Assembly: GCF_965213555.1 (NCBI RefSeq)
Contig: NZ_OZ243890.1
Coordinates: 2,418,001 to 2,482,000 of the forward strand
Reading direction: 5' to 3'
DNA from: Acuticoccus sp965213555
Lineage (GTDB): Bacteria > Pseudomonadota > Alphaproteobacteria > Rhizobiales > Amorphaceae
DNA: 64,000 nt
The first letter of the stretch is position 1, and each line of letters starts with the position of its first letter. Below are positions 1-9,339 of this stretch, in pieces. Below the pieces are notes generated by a model. The model searched no databases and was not told the DNA's origin. It saw only the letters and a list, made by a program, of their open reading frames with translations. Position numbers and translations under genes: made by a program.

Positions 1-162
1 CGCCTCGAGGAGCCGGTCGCTCGCCTCCACGGCGCAGGTGTGGTAGGGCTCGCTCGCCTCGTAGACATGCGCGAACTTCAGCATCTGCTGGGCGCTCGCC
101 GCCACGGGCGTCAGCGTGAGCGCCGCCGCAGCCGTCGCGGCCGCCATGGTGCGGATCAACAT
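1..162 (-). CDS. TRAP transporter substrate-binding protein, DctP type (N-terminus only)
   Basis: Only the first 54 codons lie in the window; the gene runs off the left edge. The start ATG at 162 is preceded by a strong ribosome site (AGGGAGG, five bases upstream); a second in-frame ATG lies at 147. The protein opens with a short basic tip and an Ala/Leu-rich signal peptide ending near ASAQQ. It then reads LKFAHVYEASEPYH, the characteristic first strand of periplasmic DctP-family binding proteins of tripartite ATP-independent transporters. The ligand cannot be told from this piece. Partner membrane subunits (DctQ/DctM) would be expected to the left of the window. Confidence 0.8.
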   Translation of the reverse strand, partial: MLIRTMAAATAAAALTLTPVAASAQQMLKFAHVYEASEPYHTCAVEASDRLLEA

Positions 163-261
163 CGTGTCCTCCCTGATCAGGTGACGGCTGGCGCCGCTCT
201 TCTGGCTCGACCTTAGGCCGACCAGCTGGCGGACCGCAAGGCGAGGCGAGGTGAGCCGCGG

Positions 262-1056
262 TCAGGTTCGGGCGGGCAGACCGACCAGCGCACGCGCCTC
301 GGGCGAGCGCAGCGCGAAGTCCGTGCCGTCGTAGTCGCGGGCGGCGTCGGTGGTCAGCCAGACGATCGCCGCGCCGGCGTCGCTCGGCGCGATGTGCGCC
401 GTGGGGTCGAGCTGACTGACCGGGTTGATGCCGGAGGCGCGGATCGCGACCTGCATCGACGTGGCGACCGTCCCCGGACTGAGGCCCACGACGCGCACGC
501 CGGTGCCCTCGAGCTCCTTGTGCGCGCAGCGGGTCAGCGACAGGAGGCCCGCCTTCGTCGCGCAGTAGTGGCTCCAGCCCTCGAGGGCCGACGTCGCCGC
601 GCCGGACGAGATGTTGATGACGATCCCGCGGCCGCGCTCGAGCATCCCGGGGAGGACGGCGCGCATCGCGTGGTAGGTCCCCTTGAGGTTGACGTCGACC
701 GTCCGGCCCCACTCGTCCGGATCGCTCTCGAGGAGGCGTGCGATGGGCTCGATGAGCCCGGCGTTGTTGACGAGGATGTCGACGGGACCGAGGCGCTCGG
801 CCGTCACGTCCACCGCGCGTTGCACGCTCGCCATGTCCGCGACGTCACACGCCACGGCGCTCGCGCGCCCGCCTTCGGCCTCGATCTCCTCGGCGATGCG
901 CTCGCAGGCTCCCAGAGAGCGCGCGGCGAGGGCGACGCTCGCGCCGGCGGCGGCGAGCGCCCGCGCAGCCGCCTCGCCGATGCCTCGGCTCGCGCCGGTC
1001 ACCAGGGCGCAGCGGCCGTTGAGATCGGCTTGCGGCCGGTCGGGTATCGTGTCCAT
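262..1056 (-). CDS. SDR family oxidoreductase
   Basis: 264-residue classical short-chain dehydrogenase, likely a cytoplasmic NAD(P)-dependent alcohol or ketone oxidoreductase. Visible motifs are the Rossmann glycine motif GASRGIG near residues 21–27, the NNAG motif, the catalytic Ser in NISSG, and YCATK supplying Tyr and Lys. The length fits the family. The frame stays open about 100 codons upstream, but that extension is Arg-rich and not SDR-like, so the ATG at 1056 (MDTIPD) is chosen. The C-terminus (DYDGTDFALRSPEARALVG) resembles SDRs annotated as 3-oxoacyl-ACP reductase-like. The substrate is unknown and no neighbour indicates a pathway. Confidence 0.85.
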   Translation of the reverse strand: MDTIPDRPQADLNGRCALVTGASRGIGEAAARALAAAGASVALAARSLGACERIAEEIEAEGGRASAVACDVADMASVQRAVDVTAERLGPVDILVNNAGLIEPIARLLESDPDEWGRTVDVNLKGTYHAMRAVLPGMLERGRGIVINISSGAATSALEGWSHYCATKAGLLSLTRCAHKELEGTGVRVVGLSPGTVATSMQVAIRASGINPVSQLDPTAHIAPSDAGAAIVWLTTDAARDYDGTDFALRSPEARALVGLPART

Positions 1057-1641
1057 GCATGCGCTCCGCGTTCCTCGATGGCCGATGGTGGCATCGGCGC
1101 CGTCGTGAGGGAACCGGTCGGGACCGCATGGAGCTTGGCACGCGCGGGCGGTGCGGGACACCGGCGCCGCGTTCGTGCCGCGGGGTCGTAGCCGTCTCCG
1201 GCGTGGCTCGTTCGCGGCGGGAGCGCGGAGGCCGCCAGCGCGCGTCAGCCCTCCACTGACGTTCAGCCATCGTTCAACGCTGCCATGGAAGGTTGCGATC
1301 CAAGCCGTTGTCGGCGTCCCATCCTGGTGCGGACGCTCGCGCCCCGTGTCCGCCCGCCGATCCATCCTTCGAGATCAAGCTTGTCGCCCGAACCGACGCC
1401 CTTCAAGGACCTTGCCGCGTCGATCGCGTCGATCGCGTCGGCAGAACCGGCGACGGGTTTCACGCCGGTTTCACAGCTTTGTCGCGGCAGGGCCACGCTC
1501 ATGCCGCGCGAGCTGTGCCATGGTGGAAGGAGTAGCGTGAGCGCGCGAGACCGTCGAACAACGTTGCGTTCAGATGTCCGTGCGTGGCAATCTAAAGGCG
1601 AGCGGTGTACGACGATCGCCGTGGGGCGCAGGAGGGCGTCG
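1057..1641. other. Divergent intergenic region, no gene supported
   Basis: About 585 bases lie between the divergent SDR and LuxR-type genes. Open frames here are Arg/Ser-rich and have no recognisable motif. The promoters of both flanking genes must lie here, but no convincing -35/-10 pair stands out. A short run of three 9-base units (CGCGTCGAT type) occurs around 1417–1440 and a repeated GGTTTCAC around 1460–1475. If the LuxR-type gene starts at the alternative GTG at 1537, the last 100 bases are coding. Confidence 0.5.
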
Positions 1642-2742
1642 GTGAGCGCGACGAGGCGCGGTGATCGGCTCGGGGTCTACGACGCGGTGTTCGACGACGC
1701 CGCGCTCGAGCGCGTCATGGCGCAGCTGCATGGGCTGAACCCTGCGGGGGTGACGGCGCTCTACTTCGTCGAGCGCCGCGGCGGACGGCGCACGCTCGCA
1801 TGGCAGTCGGGCGCGTTCCCCGAGGCCGCCGAGGGCCTTGCCGCTGACACGACGTCCGCCGACCCTGAACAGCTTGCCAGCGCACGCGAGGGGGAGGTCG
1901 TAAGCTGGTCGGTCGAGGCGACGGCGTCGTCGGGTGCCTCGGTGCCGGACCGGACGAGCGGTCTTGCCAGGCGAGGGCTGACCGAGGTCGACACCGCGAT
2001 CGTCCACACGTCCGCGCGACTGACGCTCCTCCTGTCGGCGGCACAGCCCGCCGACGGCCCCCCGGCGGACCGGGCCCGCCTCGTCGAGGAGCTGCATGAG
2101 CTGACCCCGCACCTCGGTACGGTCGCACGGCTGCGCTTGCGGCGACTGCACGAGCTCGATGGCGAGATCGGCCCACTCCTCGACCTCGTCCACGGTCCGG
2201 CCATGGTCTGCGACGACGAGCTGACGCGGGTCGTGGCGAACGCTCGGGCTCGGCAATACTTCGGCGCCGTTGAGTGCGACGGGTCCGGCTCCGGGCTGCT
2301 CCAGGGCATGGGTGACGGGGCGGTGGCTCGGCTGGTCAACCGGCTCGTCGCAGCGGGAGATATCGCTGGAAGAACGGCGTTCCTCGGTTCGGACGGCGAC
2401 TTCGTGGTGGCGGAGGTGGTGCGCCAGGCCGACCGCGACGGACCGGTGACGCGAGCGGAGCGGCGTGCGGAGGGGATCGCGCGACCGTCGGTCCTGATCG
2501 CGCTGCGCATCGCGCACCGCTCGTTCGCTGGGGTCAATGACGAGGCGCTGGCGGCGTTCAAAATCACGCCGAGCGAGCAGCGGCTGTTGGAGGGTTTGCT
2601 CAGCGGGCGGACCATGCCGCAGATCGCCTCTGGTTACGGCGTCTCGTACAACACGGTCCGCAATCAGCTGGCGAGCTTGACACAGAAGACCGGCCTGCAC
2701 GGACAGGTGGAGATCGTGAGGTTCTTTGCCTCGCTCCGATGA
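1642..2742 (+). CDS. LuxR-type helix-turn-helix transcriptional regulator
   Basis: 366-residue regulator. The C-terminal 60 residues form a LuxR/GerE-type DNA-binding domain: ITPSEQRLLEGLLSGRTMPQIASGYG, then VSYNTVRNQLASLTQKTGL, the recognition helix and linker. The N-terminal 300 residues have no sensor domain I can name; a PAS-like stretch (PAMVCDDELTRVVANARARQYF) lies in the middle. The GTG at 1642 is chosen because GGAGGG sits five bases upstream and the following residues (YDAVFDDAALERV) match the usual start of this group. An in-frame GTG at 1537 with AAGGAG upstream is the alternative. No cognate kinase or autoinducer synthase is nearby, so the signal is unknown. Confidence 0.75.
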   Translation: MSATRRGDRLGVYDAVFDDAALERVMAQLHGLNPAGVTALYFVERRGGRRTLAWQSGAFPEAAEGLAADTTSADPEQLASAREGEVVSWSVEATASSGASVPDRTSGLARRGLTEVDTAIVHTSARLTLLLSAAQPADGPPADRARLVEELHELTPHLGTVARLRLRRLHELDGEIGPLLDLVHGPAMVCDDELTRVVANARARQYFGAVECDGSGSGLLQGMGDGAVARLVNRLVAAGDIAGRTAFLGSDGDFVVAEVVRQADRDGPVTRAERRAEGIARPSVLIALRIAHRSFAGVNDEALAAFKITPSEQRLLEGLLSGRTMPQIASGYGVSYNTVRNQLASLTQKTGLHGQVEIVRFFASLR

Positions 2743-3220
2743 CGGGGTTCCGGTCGCGCCGGGGTGGCACGGTCGGGGATGAACTGGCCCACCGGATCAC
2801 ACGGGGGTTGATTGTGGCGGCTTCGTGGCTATGGCAAATCTCGAGTTGGAGAAAGAAGCTATTCGGCTGAACCGGCGGCCCCCGGCATCGTTGATGCCAC
2901 GTGCCACCCCTCGGGCAAGACTGAGCGTTCAAGTAGGTTAAAGGGATCCGAAGGGTGCATCCGGTTTGCGGCAAATGTTCGACAATCTAGTGCAATCGCA
3001 CTATTCCTAAACCGCACGTTAAGTAGGAACTTCGCTGACGGGGTGTCGGGTAAGCTCCTTGGGTTGTGAGACCGCAACCGCAAGGTGCGTTTGCTGGATG
3101 AAGCTGGGCGTTTGTAAGGCTTTTGTGCGGCGCTACGCGGGAAGCGTAGGCGCTGGAGTTGGGGTGGCGTCACGGTGACGTCGTCCGTCGCCCTTGTGGG
3201 CAGAGAAGGAGAGATGGCTC
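2743..3220. promoter_or_regulatory. Intergenic regulatory region with two inverted repeats
   Basis: A 478-base region less GC-rich than its surroundings, with no supported gene. It carries AGTGC-AATC-GCACT (2989–3002), a perfect 5-bp inverted repeat. Two bases further on, TTCCTA (3004–3009) is mirrored by TAGGAA (3024–3029). Both lie about 200 bases upstream of the XRE regulator at 3221. Such symmetry suits an operator for a dimeric regulator, possibly autoregulation by that XRE protein. This is inference from symmetry and position only. Confidence 0.35.
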
Positions 3221-3676
3221 ATGGTGGCGCAACCCATCGCCGAGGACGCACGGCCGGTCGTCCGGCGCGACGTCGTACAACCCCGTTCCACGACGGCGAT
3301 CGACGCGCAGGTGGGGCTGGCAGTGAAGATGCGCCGGATCGAGCTCGACCTCAGCCAGGAGAAGGTCGCCTCCAGGCTCGGCATCACCGCTCAGCAACTC
3401 CAAAAGTACGAGCGTGGCACGAACCGCATCGGTGCGAGCCGCCTCGTCGAGATCGCACGGGTGCTCGATGTGCCCATCCAGTACTTCTTTCGCGACGTGA
3501 GCGCGCTGCCCTCGGACGATGTCGACTTGCCGGCCAGCGAGGCGCGCAGCAACTTCTCCACCGCGCTCGAGGACGCCTCGACGGTCAAGCTCCTGCGCAT
3601 GTTCGCAGCGTGTCGCGATCCGGCGCTGAAGAACAAGGTCATCAGCCTCATCGAGGTGGTGATCGACCGAGGCTGA
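3221..3676 (+). CDS. XRE/Cro-CI family helix-turn-helix regulator
   Basis: 151-residue cytoplasmic DNA-binding protein. Residues about 34–90 are a textbook HTH_3 domain: VGLAVKMRRIELDLSQEKVA, then SRLGITAQQLQKYERGTNRI, then LVEIARVLDVPIQYFF. The C-terminal 60 residues are a poorly conserved helical tail (LLRMFAACRDPALKNKVISL). The start ATG at 3221 has AAGGAG about nine bases upstream; an in-frame upstream start at 3194 would add nine residues. It is the first gene before a polysaccharide block, about 55 bases upstream of the co-polymerase gene on the same strand, so control of exopolysaccharide synthesis is plausible but not shown. Confidence 0.85.
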   Translation: MVAQPIAEDARPVVRRDVVQPRSTTAIDAQVGLAVKMRRIELDLSQEKVASRLGITAQQLQKYERGTNRIGASRLVEIARVLDVPIQYFFRDVSALPSDDVDLPASEARSNFSTALEDASTVKLLRMFAACRDPALKNKVISLIEVVIDRG

Positions 3677-3730
3677 TCCTAAGTCTCGTCTTAGTCCTGC
3701 AACCTTCCCTCGTCCGGGTCCGCCTCCACC

Positions 3731-6133
3731 ATGACGCCTGACCGCACCCCGAGCTCTGACAGCCTCCCGATCGGTCGCATCGTCGCGGCCTGCCGACGGC
3801 GGCTGGTGCCCGTGATGCTCGTTGCCACGTTGGTGGCTGGGGGAACGTACGCGGTCGTGCGCTACCTGCCGCCGCAGTTCACCGCGACGTCCATCGTCTG
3901 GCTCGGGGAGCAGGAGTCGGCGATCATCGCGGCGGACTCGGCCTGGTCCACCGTCGGCCAGCAGCCCGGCAACGTGTCGGAGCAGTCCCGCACGCTGGTG
4001 GCGGTGCTGACGTCGGTGCCCATCCTGCGCCGCGTCGCGGAGCAGCTCGAGCTGCACGAGCGGCCGGACGAGTTGCAGTCCCGCGCGTCCGCGTTCGTCG
4101 GCCGGTTGCGTGACTTGGTGGGCCAACCGGGCGAGGCGCAGGCGGTCGCGGCCGAGGGTGCCATCCTCACCGCCGTCCCGGGCACCGGCGGCACGCACCT
4201 GGCCCGGCTCACCGTGCTTGACCCGCCCGTCGGTCGTTCCGAGGCGCGCGTCGCGAGCGATGCCGGCCGCGGCGACCTCGTCGACGGCGTGAACGTCGTT
4301 CCAATGCCGAGCAACCAGGAGGGCGGCATCCGCCAGGCGGTGGCGCGCCTCGCGCAGGACCTCGAGGTCGACGTCGACATGCGCTCGGAGATTGCGGTGA
4401 TCAGCTTCACCGCGCTCGACCCGGAGCTGGCGGCGCAGGTGGTCAACGAGGTCCCGCGCGCCTTCGCCGCCGAGCGCCGTGAGCGCCTCCGGTCCGGCAC
4501 CGGCGGCGCCGTCGAGTGGCTCGAGGCGCGTGTCGATGTCGTGCGCGACGACCTGCTCAACTCCGAGCGTGCGCTCGAGGAGTTCCGCGCCGAGAACGGG
4601 TTGACCTCGGCGGTCGACGCCGACGCGCTGCAGCTCGAGCGCCTGGTGCGCGCCATCGACGAGGCAAGGGCAGCGGAGGCGCTCGCCCGCGAGCGCCTCG
4701 AGCAGGCGCGGAGCACGGTGGACGACGAGCGCGTCGACACCGAGGTGTTCGGCTCGGCCGTGATGGGCGAGCTCGTCGCCCTGCGTGCGGCGACGACCGG
4801 CCAGCGCCGGGAGCTGTTGACCCGGGTGGGGCCGGACCACGCGCTCGTTCGGGTCACCGACGAGAAGATCGACGGCCTGAACGCAGACATCCTCGCGGAG
4901 AAGCAGCGCCTGGTGCGCCAGCTCGAAGCGGACGTCGAGCGCACCGAGCTCGCGGTGGAGCGGGCGACCCAACGTCTGGTCGACGCTGAGGGCGAGCTGC
5001 AGACGGAGGCCGCGCGCGCCGCGGGTGCGTCCTCGGCGCTCGGCGAGCTGCAGCGCGAGGTCGCCGCCGACAGGGCGCTCTACGAGAACCTCCTCGAGCG
5101 CCTGAAGCGGGCCCGTCAGGTGGCTCAGATCGAGGCCGACGCGGTGCGCATCATCCAGCCCGCGCTGGTGCCCCAGAGCCCGTCGAGCCTCGACAACGGG
5201 CTGTTCGTCGCCGCCGCGGGGTTCGGGTCGCTGATGTTGGGGTTCGCCTTGGTCGGCGGGCTGGCGGTGATCGACAGGCGCATCTCGCACGCCGATCAGC
5301 TGGCTCCGTTCGGCTTCGACGCCGTCATCGGAGCCCCGCGCCTGGAACCCATCCGCGACGGCAGGGGCCGGCGCACGCGGCGCAGCCAGACCCGGCTGCC
5401 GTCGCAGATCCTGTTCGACGAGGCCATGCGTCGGCTGCTCGCCTCAACGCTGTTCGAGCCGGACGGCGACGGCACGCGGACGATCCTCGTCACCTCGGGT
5501 TCCAAGCACGAGGGCAAGACGACGATCGCGTTCGCCGTGGCCACCCAGGGTGCCGTCGCCGGGCGCCGCACGGTCCTCGTGGAGGGCGACCTACGGCGTC
5601 CCGGACGTTATGCGGCCGAGGCCCGTGCCACCAACGCTGGTCTGTCCGGCTACCTCGAGGGGCGCGCGGGGCTCGACGACATCATGGTGCACGACGCGCA
5701 GACCGGGCTCTACGTCGTTCCCACCACTGAAACCGTGCAGCACTCCACCGAGCTCCTGGCTTCGGCACGCATGCGCACGCTCATCGAGGCGTTGCGCGCC
5801 GAGTACGACTTCGTGGTCATCGACAGCGCGCCGGTGTGCCTGACCTCCGATCCGCAGATCATCGCTCGCGCGGTGGACGACGTGGTGTTCGTGGTTCGGC
5901 ACGGAGAGTCGACGATGGAGCGAACCCGGCGCTCCTTGGACCTGTTGCCGAAGCCGCGGTCGAACCGGTTCATCGCCTTCGTCAACATGACCGACGAGAC
6001 GTTCTTCAACGAGTACTACGGTCCGGGCGAGCACGCCTACGCGGTCACCCCACGGCCCAAGCGGCGCATCGGCCTGTGGCCTTGGGCGTCCTCCCGCTCG
6101 CGGGACAAGGCCCACGCAAGGCATACGGGCTGA
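3731..6133 (+). CDS. Polysaccharide co-polymerase / tyrosine autokinase (Wzc/ExoP type)
   Basis: 800-residue inner-membrane protein expected to control chain length and export of an exopolysaccharide. The N-terminal Wzz domain has one membrane segment (residues ~25–45), a long periplasmic coiled-coil region rich in Glu/Arg/Leu, and a second membrane segment after the PQSPSSLDNG loop (~477–515). The C-terminal BY-kinase domain shows Walker A SGSKHEGKTT (~590–600), Walker A' LVEGDLRRPG and Walker B FVVIDSAP (~690). The C-terminal tail has few tyrosines (EYYGPGEHAY), fewer than the Wzc cluster of E. coli. No clear ribosome site precedes the ATG. A second protein of the same architecture is encoded at 25344. 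Confidence 0.9.
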   Translation: MTPDRTPSSDSLPIGRIVAACRRRLVPVMLVATLVAGGTYAVVRYLPPQFTATSIVWLGEQESAIIAADSAWSTVGQQPGNVSEQSRTLVAVLTSVPILRRVAEQLELHERPDELQSRASAFVGRLRDLVGQPGEAQAVAAEGAILTAVPGTGGTHLARLTVLDPPVGRSEARVASDAGRGDLVDGVNVVPMPSNQEGGIRQAVARLAQDLEVDVDMRSEIAVISFTALDPELAAQVVNEVPRAFAAERRERLRSGTGGAVEWLEARVDVVRDDLLNSERALEEFRAENGLTSAVDADALQLERLVRAIDEARAAEALARERLEQARSTVDDERVDTEVFGSAVMGELVALRAATTGQRRELLTRVGPDHALVRVTDEKIDGLNADILAEKQRLVRQLEADVERTELAVERATQRLVDAEGELQTEAARAAGASSALGELQREVAADRALYENLLERLKRARQVAQIEADAVRIIQPALVPQSPSSLDNGLFVAAAGFGSLMLGFALVGGLAVIDRRISHADQLAPFGFDAVIGAPRLEPIRDGRGRRTRRSQTRLPSQILFDEAMRRLLASTLFEPDGDGTRTILVTSGSKHEGKTTIAFAVATQGAVAGRRTVLVEGDLRRPGRYAAEARATNAGLSGYLEGRAGLDDIMVHDAQTGLYVVPTTETVQHSTELLASARMRTLIEALRAEYDFVVIDSAPVCLTSDPQIIARAVDDVVFVVRHGESTMERTRRSLDLLPKPRSNRFIAFVNMTDETFFNEYYGPGEHAYAVTPRPKRRIGLWPWASSRSRDKAHARHTG

Positions 6134-6199
6134 AACGTTACGACCGGTCCCGCCGTCGCGTTGCGTCGCGGACCCCCAAGAGCCATCGGAAAGGCGGTC

Positions 6200-6979
6200 A
6201 TGAAGGTAGGAATTCTTGCTGGCGGCAGGGGGACGCGCTTGGCCGAGGAGACATCGGTGCGCCCCAAGCCGATGGTCGAGATCGGCGGCCGCCCGATCCT
6301 TTGGCACATCATGATGCTTTATTCGCGCTACGGCTACAACGAGTTCGCCGTCGCGCTCGGCTACAAGGGCGACCACATCAAGAAGTACTTTGCCGACTAC
6401 TGCGCGCTGTCCGGCAGTTTGACGATCAACGTCGGAGGCAACGCGCCGATCATCCGCCACGAGAGCGAGCACGCACCGTGGAGCGTCGACCTCATCGAGA
6501 CCGGGGACGAGACGCTGACGGGCGGGCGCATCAAGCGCCTGGCGCCCTACCTTGGGGACGGCACGTTCATGCTGACCTGGGGCGACGGCGTCAGCGACGT
6601 CGACCTTGACGCGCTCCTTGCGTTCCATCGCTCCCACGGCAGGCTCGCCACGGTGACGGCGGTTCGTCCGCCGGCGCGCTACGGCCACATGGTGTTCGAG
6701 GGCGAGAAGGTCGTCTCGTTCAAGGAGAAGCCGCAGACCTCCGAGGGCTGGATCAACGGTGCGTTCTTCGTCCTGGAGCCAGGCGTGTTCGACTACATCG
6801 AAGGCGACAACGTCATGTTCGAGCATGCTCCGCTGGAGAGCCTTGCTGCCGACGGCGAGCTCATGGCCTACAAGCACGAGGGTTTTTGGGCGGCGATGGA
6901 TACGCTACGCGACAAGCACAACCTTGAGACCTTGTGGTCCTCGGGCGAGCGGCCCTGGGCGACGTGGGAGAGGGCCTGA
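6200..6979 (+). CDS. rfbF: Glucose-1-phosphate cytidylyltransferase
   Basis: 259-residue nucleotidyltransferase that should make CDP-glucose from CTP and glucose-1-phosphate, the entry step to CDP-linked deoxy and branched sugars. The N-terminus has LAGGRGTRL (nucleotide loop), followed by RPKPMVEIGGRPILWHIM, and later LTWGDGVSDVD and EGWINGAFFVLEP, all typical of RfbF. The length matches the family. The ATG at 6200 has a weak AAAGGCGG upstream. The gene ends two bases before the next start, so it is probably cotranscribed and coupled with the epimerase/C-methyltransferase gene. A separate CDP-glucose 4,6-dehydratase (RfbG) is not visible in the window. Confidence 0.92.
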   Translation: MKVGILAGGRGTRLAEETSVRPKPMVEIGGRPILWHIMMLYSRYGYNEFAVALGYKGDHIKKYFADYCALSGSLTINVGGNAPIIRHESEHAPWSVDLIETGDETLTGGRIKRLAPYLGDGTFMLTWGDGVSDVDLDALLAFHRSHGRLATVTAVRPPARYGHMVFEGEKVVSFKEKPQTSEGWINGAFFVLEPGVFDYIEGDNVMFEHAPLESLAADGELMAYKHEGFWAAMDTLRDKHNLETLWSSGERPWATWERA

Positions 6980-6981
6980 CC

Positions 6982-9339
6982 ATGCGCGTCCTCGTCACCG
7001 GCCATAAGGGCTACATCGGCACCGTCCTGACACCGATGCTGGAGGCCGCGGGCCACGAGGTTGCAGGCCTCGACAGCGACCTTTACGAGCGCTGCACCTT
7101 CGCGCCGGGCGGCCCGATGCCCAAGGTGCGCACGCTCCGCAGGGACATCCGCGACCTCACCGTCGGCGACCTCCTCGGCTTCGACGCGGTCGTCCACCTC
7201 GCCGCGCTGTCGAACGACCCGCTCGGCGACTTCCGGCCGCAGACGACCCACTCCATCAACTTCGAGGGGACGCTGCACGTCGCGCGCATGGCCAAGGCCG
7301 CAGGGGTGGAGCGCTTCGTGTTCTCCTCGTCCTGCTCCAACTACGGCGCCGGCGGCGCGGACTTCATCGACGAGGCCGGGGCGTTCAACCCGGTGACGCC
7401 GTACGGCGAGAGCAAGGTGCGATCCGAACAGGGGCTTGCGGAACTCGCGGACGATGCGTTCTGTCCGACCTACCTGCGCAGCGCCACGGCCTACGGGGTG
7501 AGCCCGCGCATCCGCTTCGACCTCGTCCTCAACAACCTCGTCGCCTGGGCGGTGACGACCGGCAACATCCACATGAAGTCGGACGGCACGCCGTGGCGGC
7601 CGATCACGCACATCGAGGACATCTCGCGGGCCTTCCTCGCGGTCCTCGAGGCGCCCCGCGACGCCGTGTTCGACGAGGCGTTCAACGTCGGCGTCACCGA
7701 GCACAACTACCAGATCCGCGAGCTGGCCGAGATCGTCGCCGAGGTGGTGCCGGGCTGCGAGGTCACGTTCGCCGAGGACGCGGGACCGGACAAGCGCTCC
7801 TACCGGGTCAACTGCGACAAGATCCGACGCGTCCTGCCGCGCTTCGAGCCGCAGTGGGACGCCCGTCGCGGGGCCCGCTCGCTCTACGACGCCTACCGTG
7901 AGGCTCGCCTCACCCTGGAGGAGTTCGAGGGACCGACCTACCAGCGCATCGGCCACATCAAGAAGCTCATCGCCGAGGACGTCATCGACGAGCGGCTCGC
8001 GCACGTCGCCCCCCTCGAGGGGGTTGATGAGGCGGACGAGGCCGCCTTCCGCGCCGACGCTGCCGCGGCGTCCTGTGCGTCCTGCGCGGAAGTCGGCCTC
8101 GGACCCGTCGTCGACCTCGGCCCGATGCCGCGCTCGGACGGCCTGCTTGAGGCGCCGTCCACCGACCTTTCGGCCGGGCGCATCCCGCTGCGGGCGGCGC
8201 ACTGCCCGTCATGCGGGCTCGTGCAGCTCCTCGAGACGCGACCGGCGCAGGAGATGTTCGGCGAGGGGTACTACTACTTCTCCTCCTACTCCGACGCGCT
8301 GCTCGAGCACTCTCGTCGCCACGCGCTGGACCTCATGGAGACGCAGCCCCTGTCGGGCGAGAGCCTCGTCGTTGAGGTCGCCTCCAACGACGGCTACATG
8401 CTGTCCAACTTCGCCGAACGCGGGATCCCGGTGCTGGGCATCGACCCGGCCCGCCATCCGGCAGAGGCCGCCATCGCGAAGGGGATCGAGACGCGCATCG
8501 ACTTCTTCACGACCGCGCTCGCCGAGGCGCTCGTGGCGGAGGGTCGCCGGGCGAGCCTCATCATTGCCAACAACGTCGTTGCGCATGTAGCCGACCAGAA
8601 CGACCTCGTCGCCGCGATGGCCAAGCTGCTGGCTGACGATGGGACCGTCGTCGTCGAGTTCCCCTACGTGCGCGACCTTGTCGAGCACTGCGAGTTCGAC
8701 ACGATCTACCACGAGCACCGCTGCTACTTCTCGGTGGAGAGCGCGCGGTCCCTGTTCGCGCGCCACGGCCTGCAGCTCGTGGACGCAAGACGCGTCGCGA
8801 TCCACGGCGGCTCGCTGCGGCTGACCTTCCGCCGCTCCGGGGCACCGAGCGCGGCGGCGGACGCACTCCTGGAGGAGGAGCGTGCTGAGGGCGTCAACGA
8901 CGCTGCCACCTACGCCGACTTCGGCGCCCGCGTCCGGCGCTTCCGCGAGGAGGGGCGCGCGTTGATCGGGGCGCTCAAGGCCGACGGCTGCCGCATCGCC
9001 GCCTACGGCGCCGCCGCCAAGGGCACGATCATGCTGAACTACCTTGGGCTGAACGCGCGCGTGGTCGAGTACGCGGTGGACCGCAACCCGCACAAGCACG
9101 GCCGGTTCATCCCCGGGGTCAACGTGCCGATCCGCGACCCCGAGGTGCTTCTCAGCGATCGACCGGATTACGCGATCATCCTGCCATGGAACTTTCGCGA
9201 CGAGATCGTCGCTCAACAGGCCGCCTACCTGAAGGCGGGGGGCAGCTTCATCGTGCCGATCCCGGACCTTGAAGTCATCTCCGCGGTCGAGGGCGTTGCG
9301 GCCGACCGTCGCGCGGCTGGCGCAGTCGCCGCCGAATGA
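6982..9339 (+). CDS. Fusion protein: NAD-dependent sugar epimerase/dehydratase + C-methyltransferase
   Basis: 785 residues in one uninterrupted frame. Residues 1–340 are an extended SDR: GHKGYIG at 7–13, SSSCSNYG, catalytic Y141-x3-K145, and the closing helix GPTYQRIGHIKKLI. After a short acidic linker, residues ~363–785 are a NovU/TylCIII-type sugar C-methyltransferase. That half shows zinc ligands C365/C368 and a later HCPSCGL, the SAM loop VVEVASNDGYM, then FDTIYHEHRCYF, and a C-terminal Rossmann-like part with AYGAAAKG and DRNPHKHGRFIPG. It probably builds a C-3-branched deoxysugar from the CDP-glucose made by the upstream gene. The enzymes are normally separate; no stop or ribosome site is seen at the junction. 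Substrate is inferred. The stop overlaps the next start (ATGA). Confidence 0.88.
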   Translation: MRVLVTGHKGYIGTVLTPMLEAAGHEVAGLDSDLYERCTFAPGGPMPKVRTLRRDIRDLTVGDLLGFDAVVHLAALSNDPLGDFRPQTTHSINFEGTLHVARMAKAAGVERFVFSSSCSNYGAGGADFIDEAGAFNPVTPYGESKVRSEQGLAELADDAFCPTYLRSATAYGVSPRIRFDLVLNNLVAWAVTTGNIHMKSDGTPWRPITHIEDISRAFLAVLEAPRDAVFDEAFNVGVTEHNYQIRELAEIVAEVVPGCEVTFAEDAGPDKRSYRVNCDKIRRVLPRFEPQWDARRGARSLYDAYREARLTLEEFEGPTYQRIGHIKKLIAEDVIDERLAHVAPLEGVDEADEAAFRADAAAASCASCAEVGLGPVVDLGPMPRSDGLLEAPSTDLSAGRIPLRAAHCPSCGLVQLLETRPAQEMFGEGYYYFSSYSDALLEHSRRHALDLMETQPLSGESLVVEVASNDGYMLSNFAERGIPVLGIDPARHPAEAAIAKGIETRIDFFTTALAEALVAEGRRASLIIANNVVAHVADQNDLVAAMAKLLADDGTVVVEFPYVRDLVEHCEFDTIYHEHRCYFSVESARSLFARHGLQLVDARRVAIHGGSLRLTFRRSGAPSAAADALLEEERAEGVNDAATYADFGARVRRFREEGRALIGALKADGCRIAAYGAAAKGTIMLNYLGLNARVVEYAVDRNPHKHGRFIPGVNVPIRDPEVLLSDRPDYAIILPWNFRDEIVAQQAAYLKAGGSFIVPIPDLEVISAVEGVAADRRAAGAVAAE

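Noticed and set aside
1057..1365. N-terminal extension of the SDR protein by about 100 residues
   Set aside because: The extension is Arg/Pro-rich and lies before the Rossmann start; SDR length and the ATG at 1056 fit the family.
1417..1475. Short direct repeats (three CGCGTCGAT-like units; two GGTTTCAC units)
   Set aside because: Too short and too likely by chance in GC-rich DNA; no symmetry or spacing that points to a regulator.
3170..5290. 706-codon leftward open frame antisense to the co-polymerase gene
   Set aside because: It is His/Arg/Asp/Gly-rich without motifs, as expected opposite a GC-rich gene with strong codon bias; the rightward frame has a full Wzz–kinase architecture.
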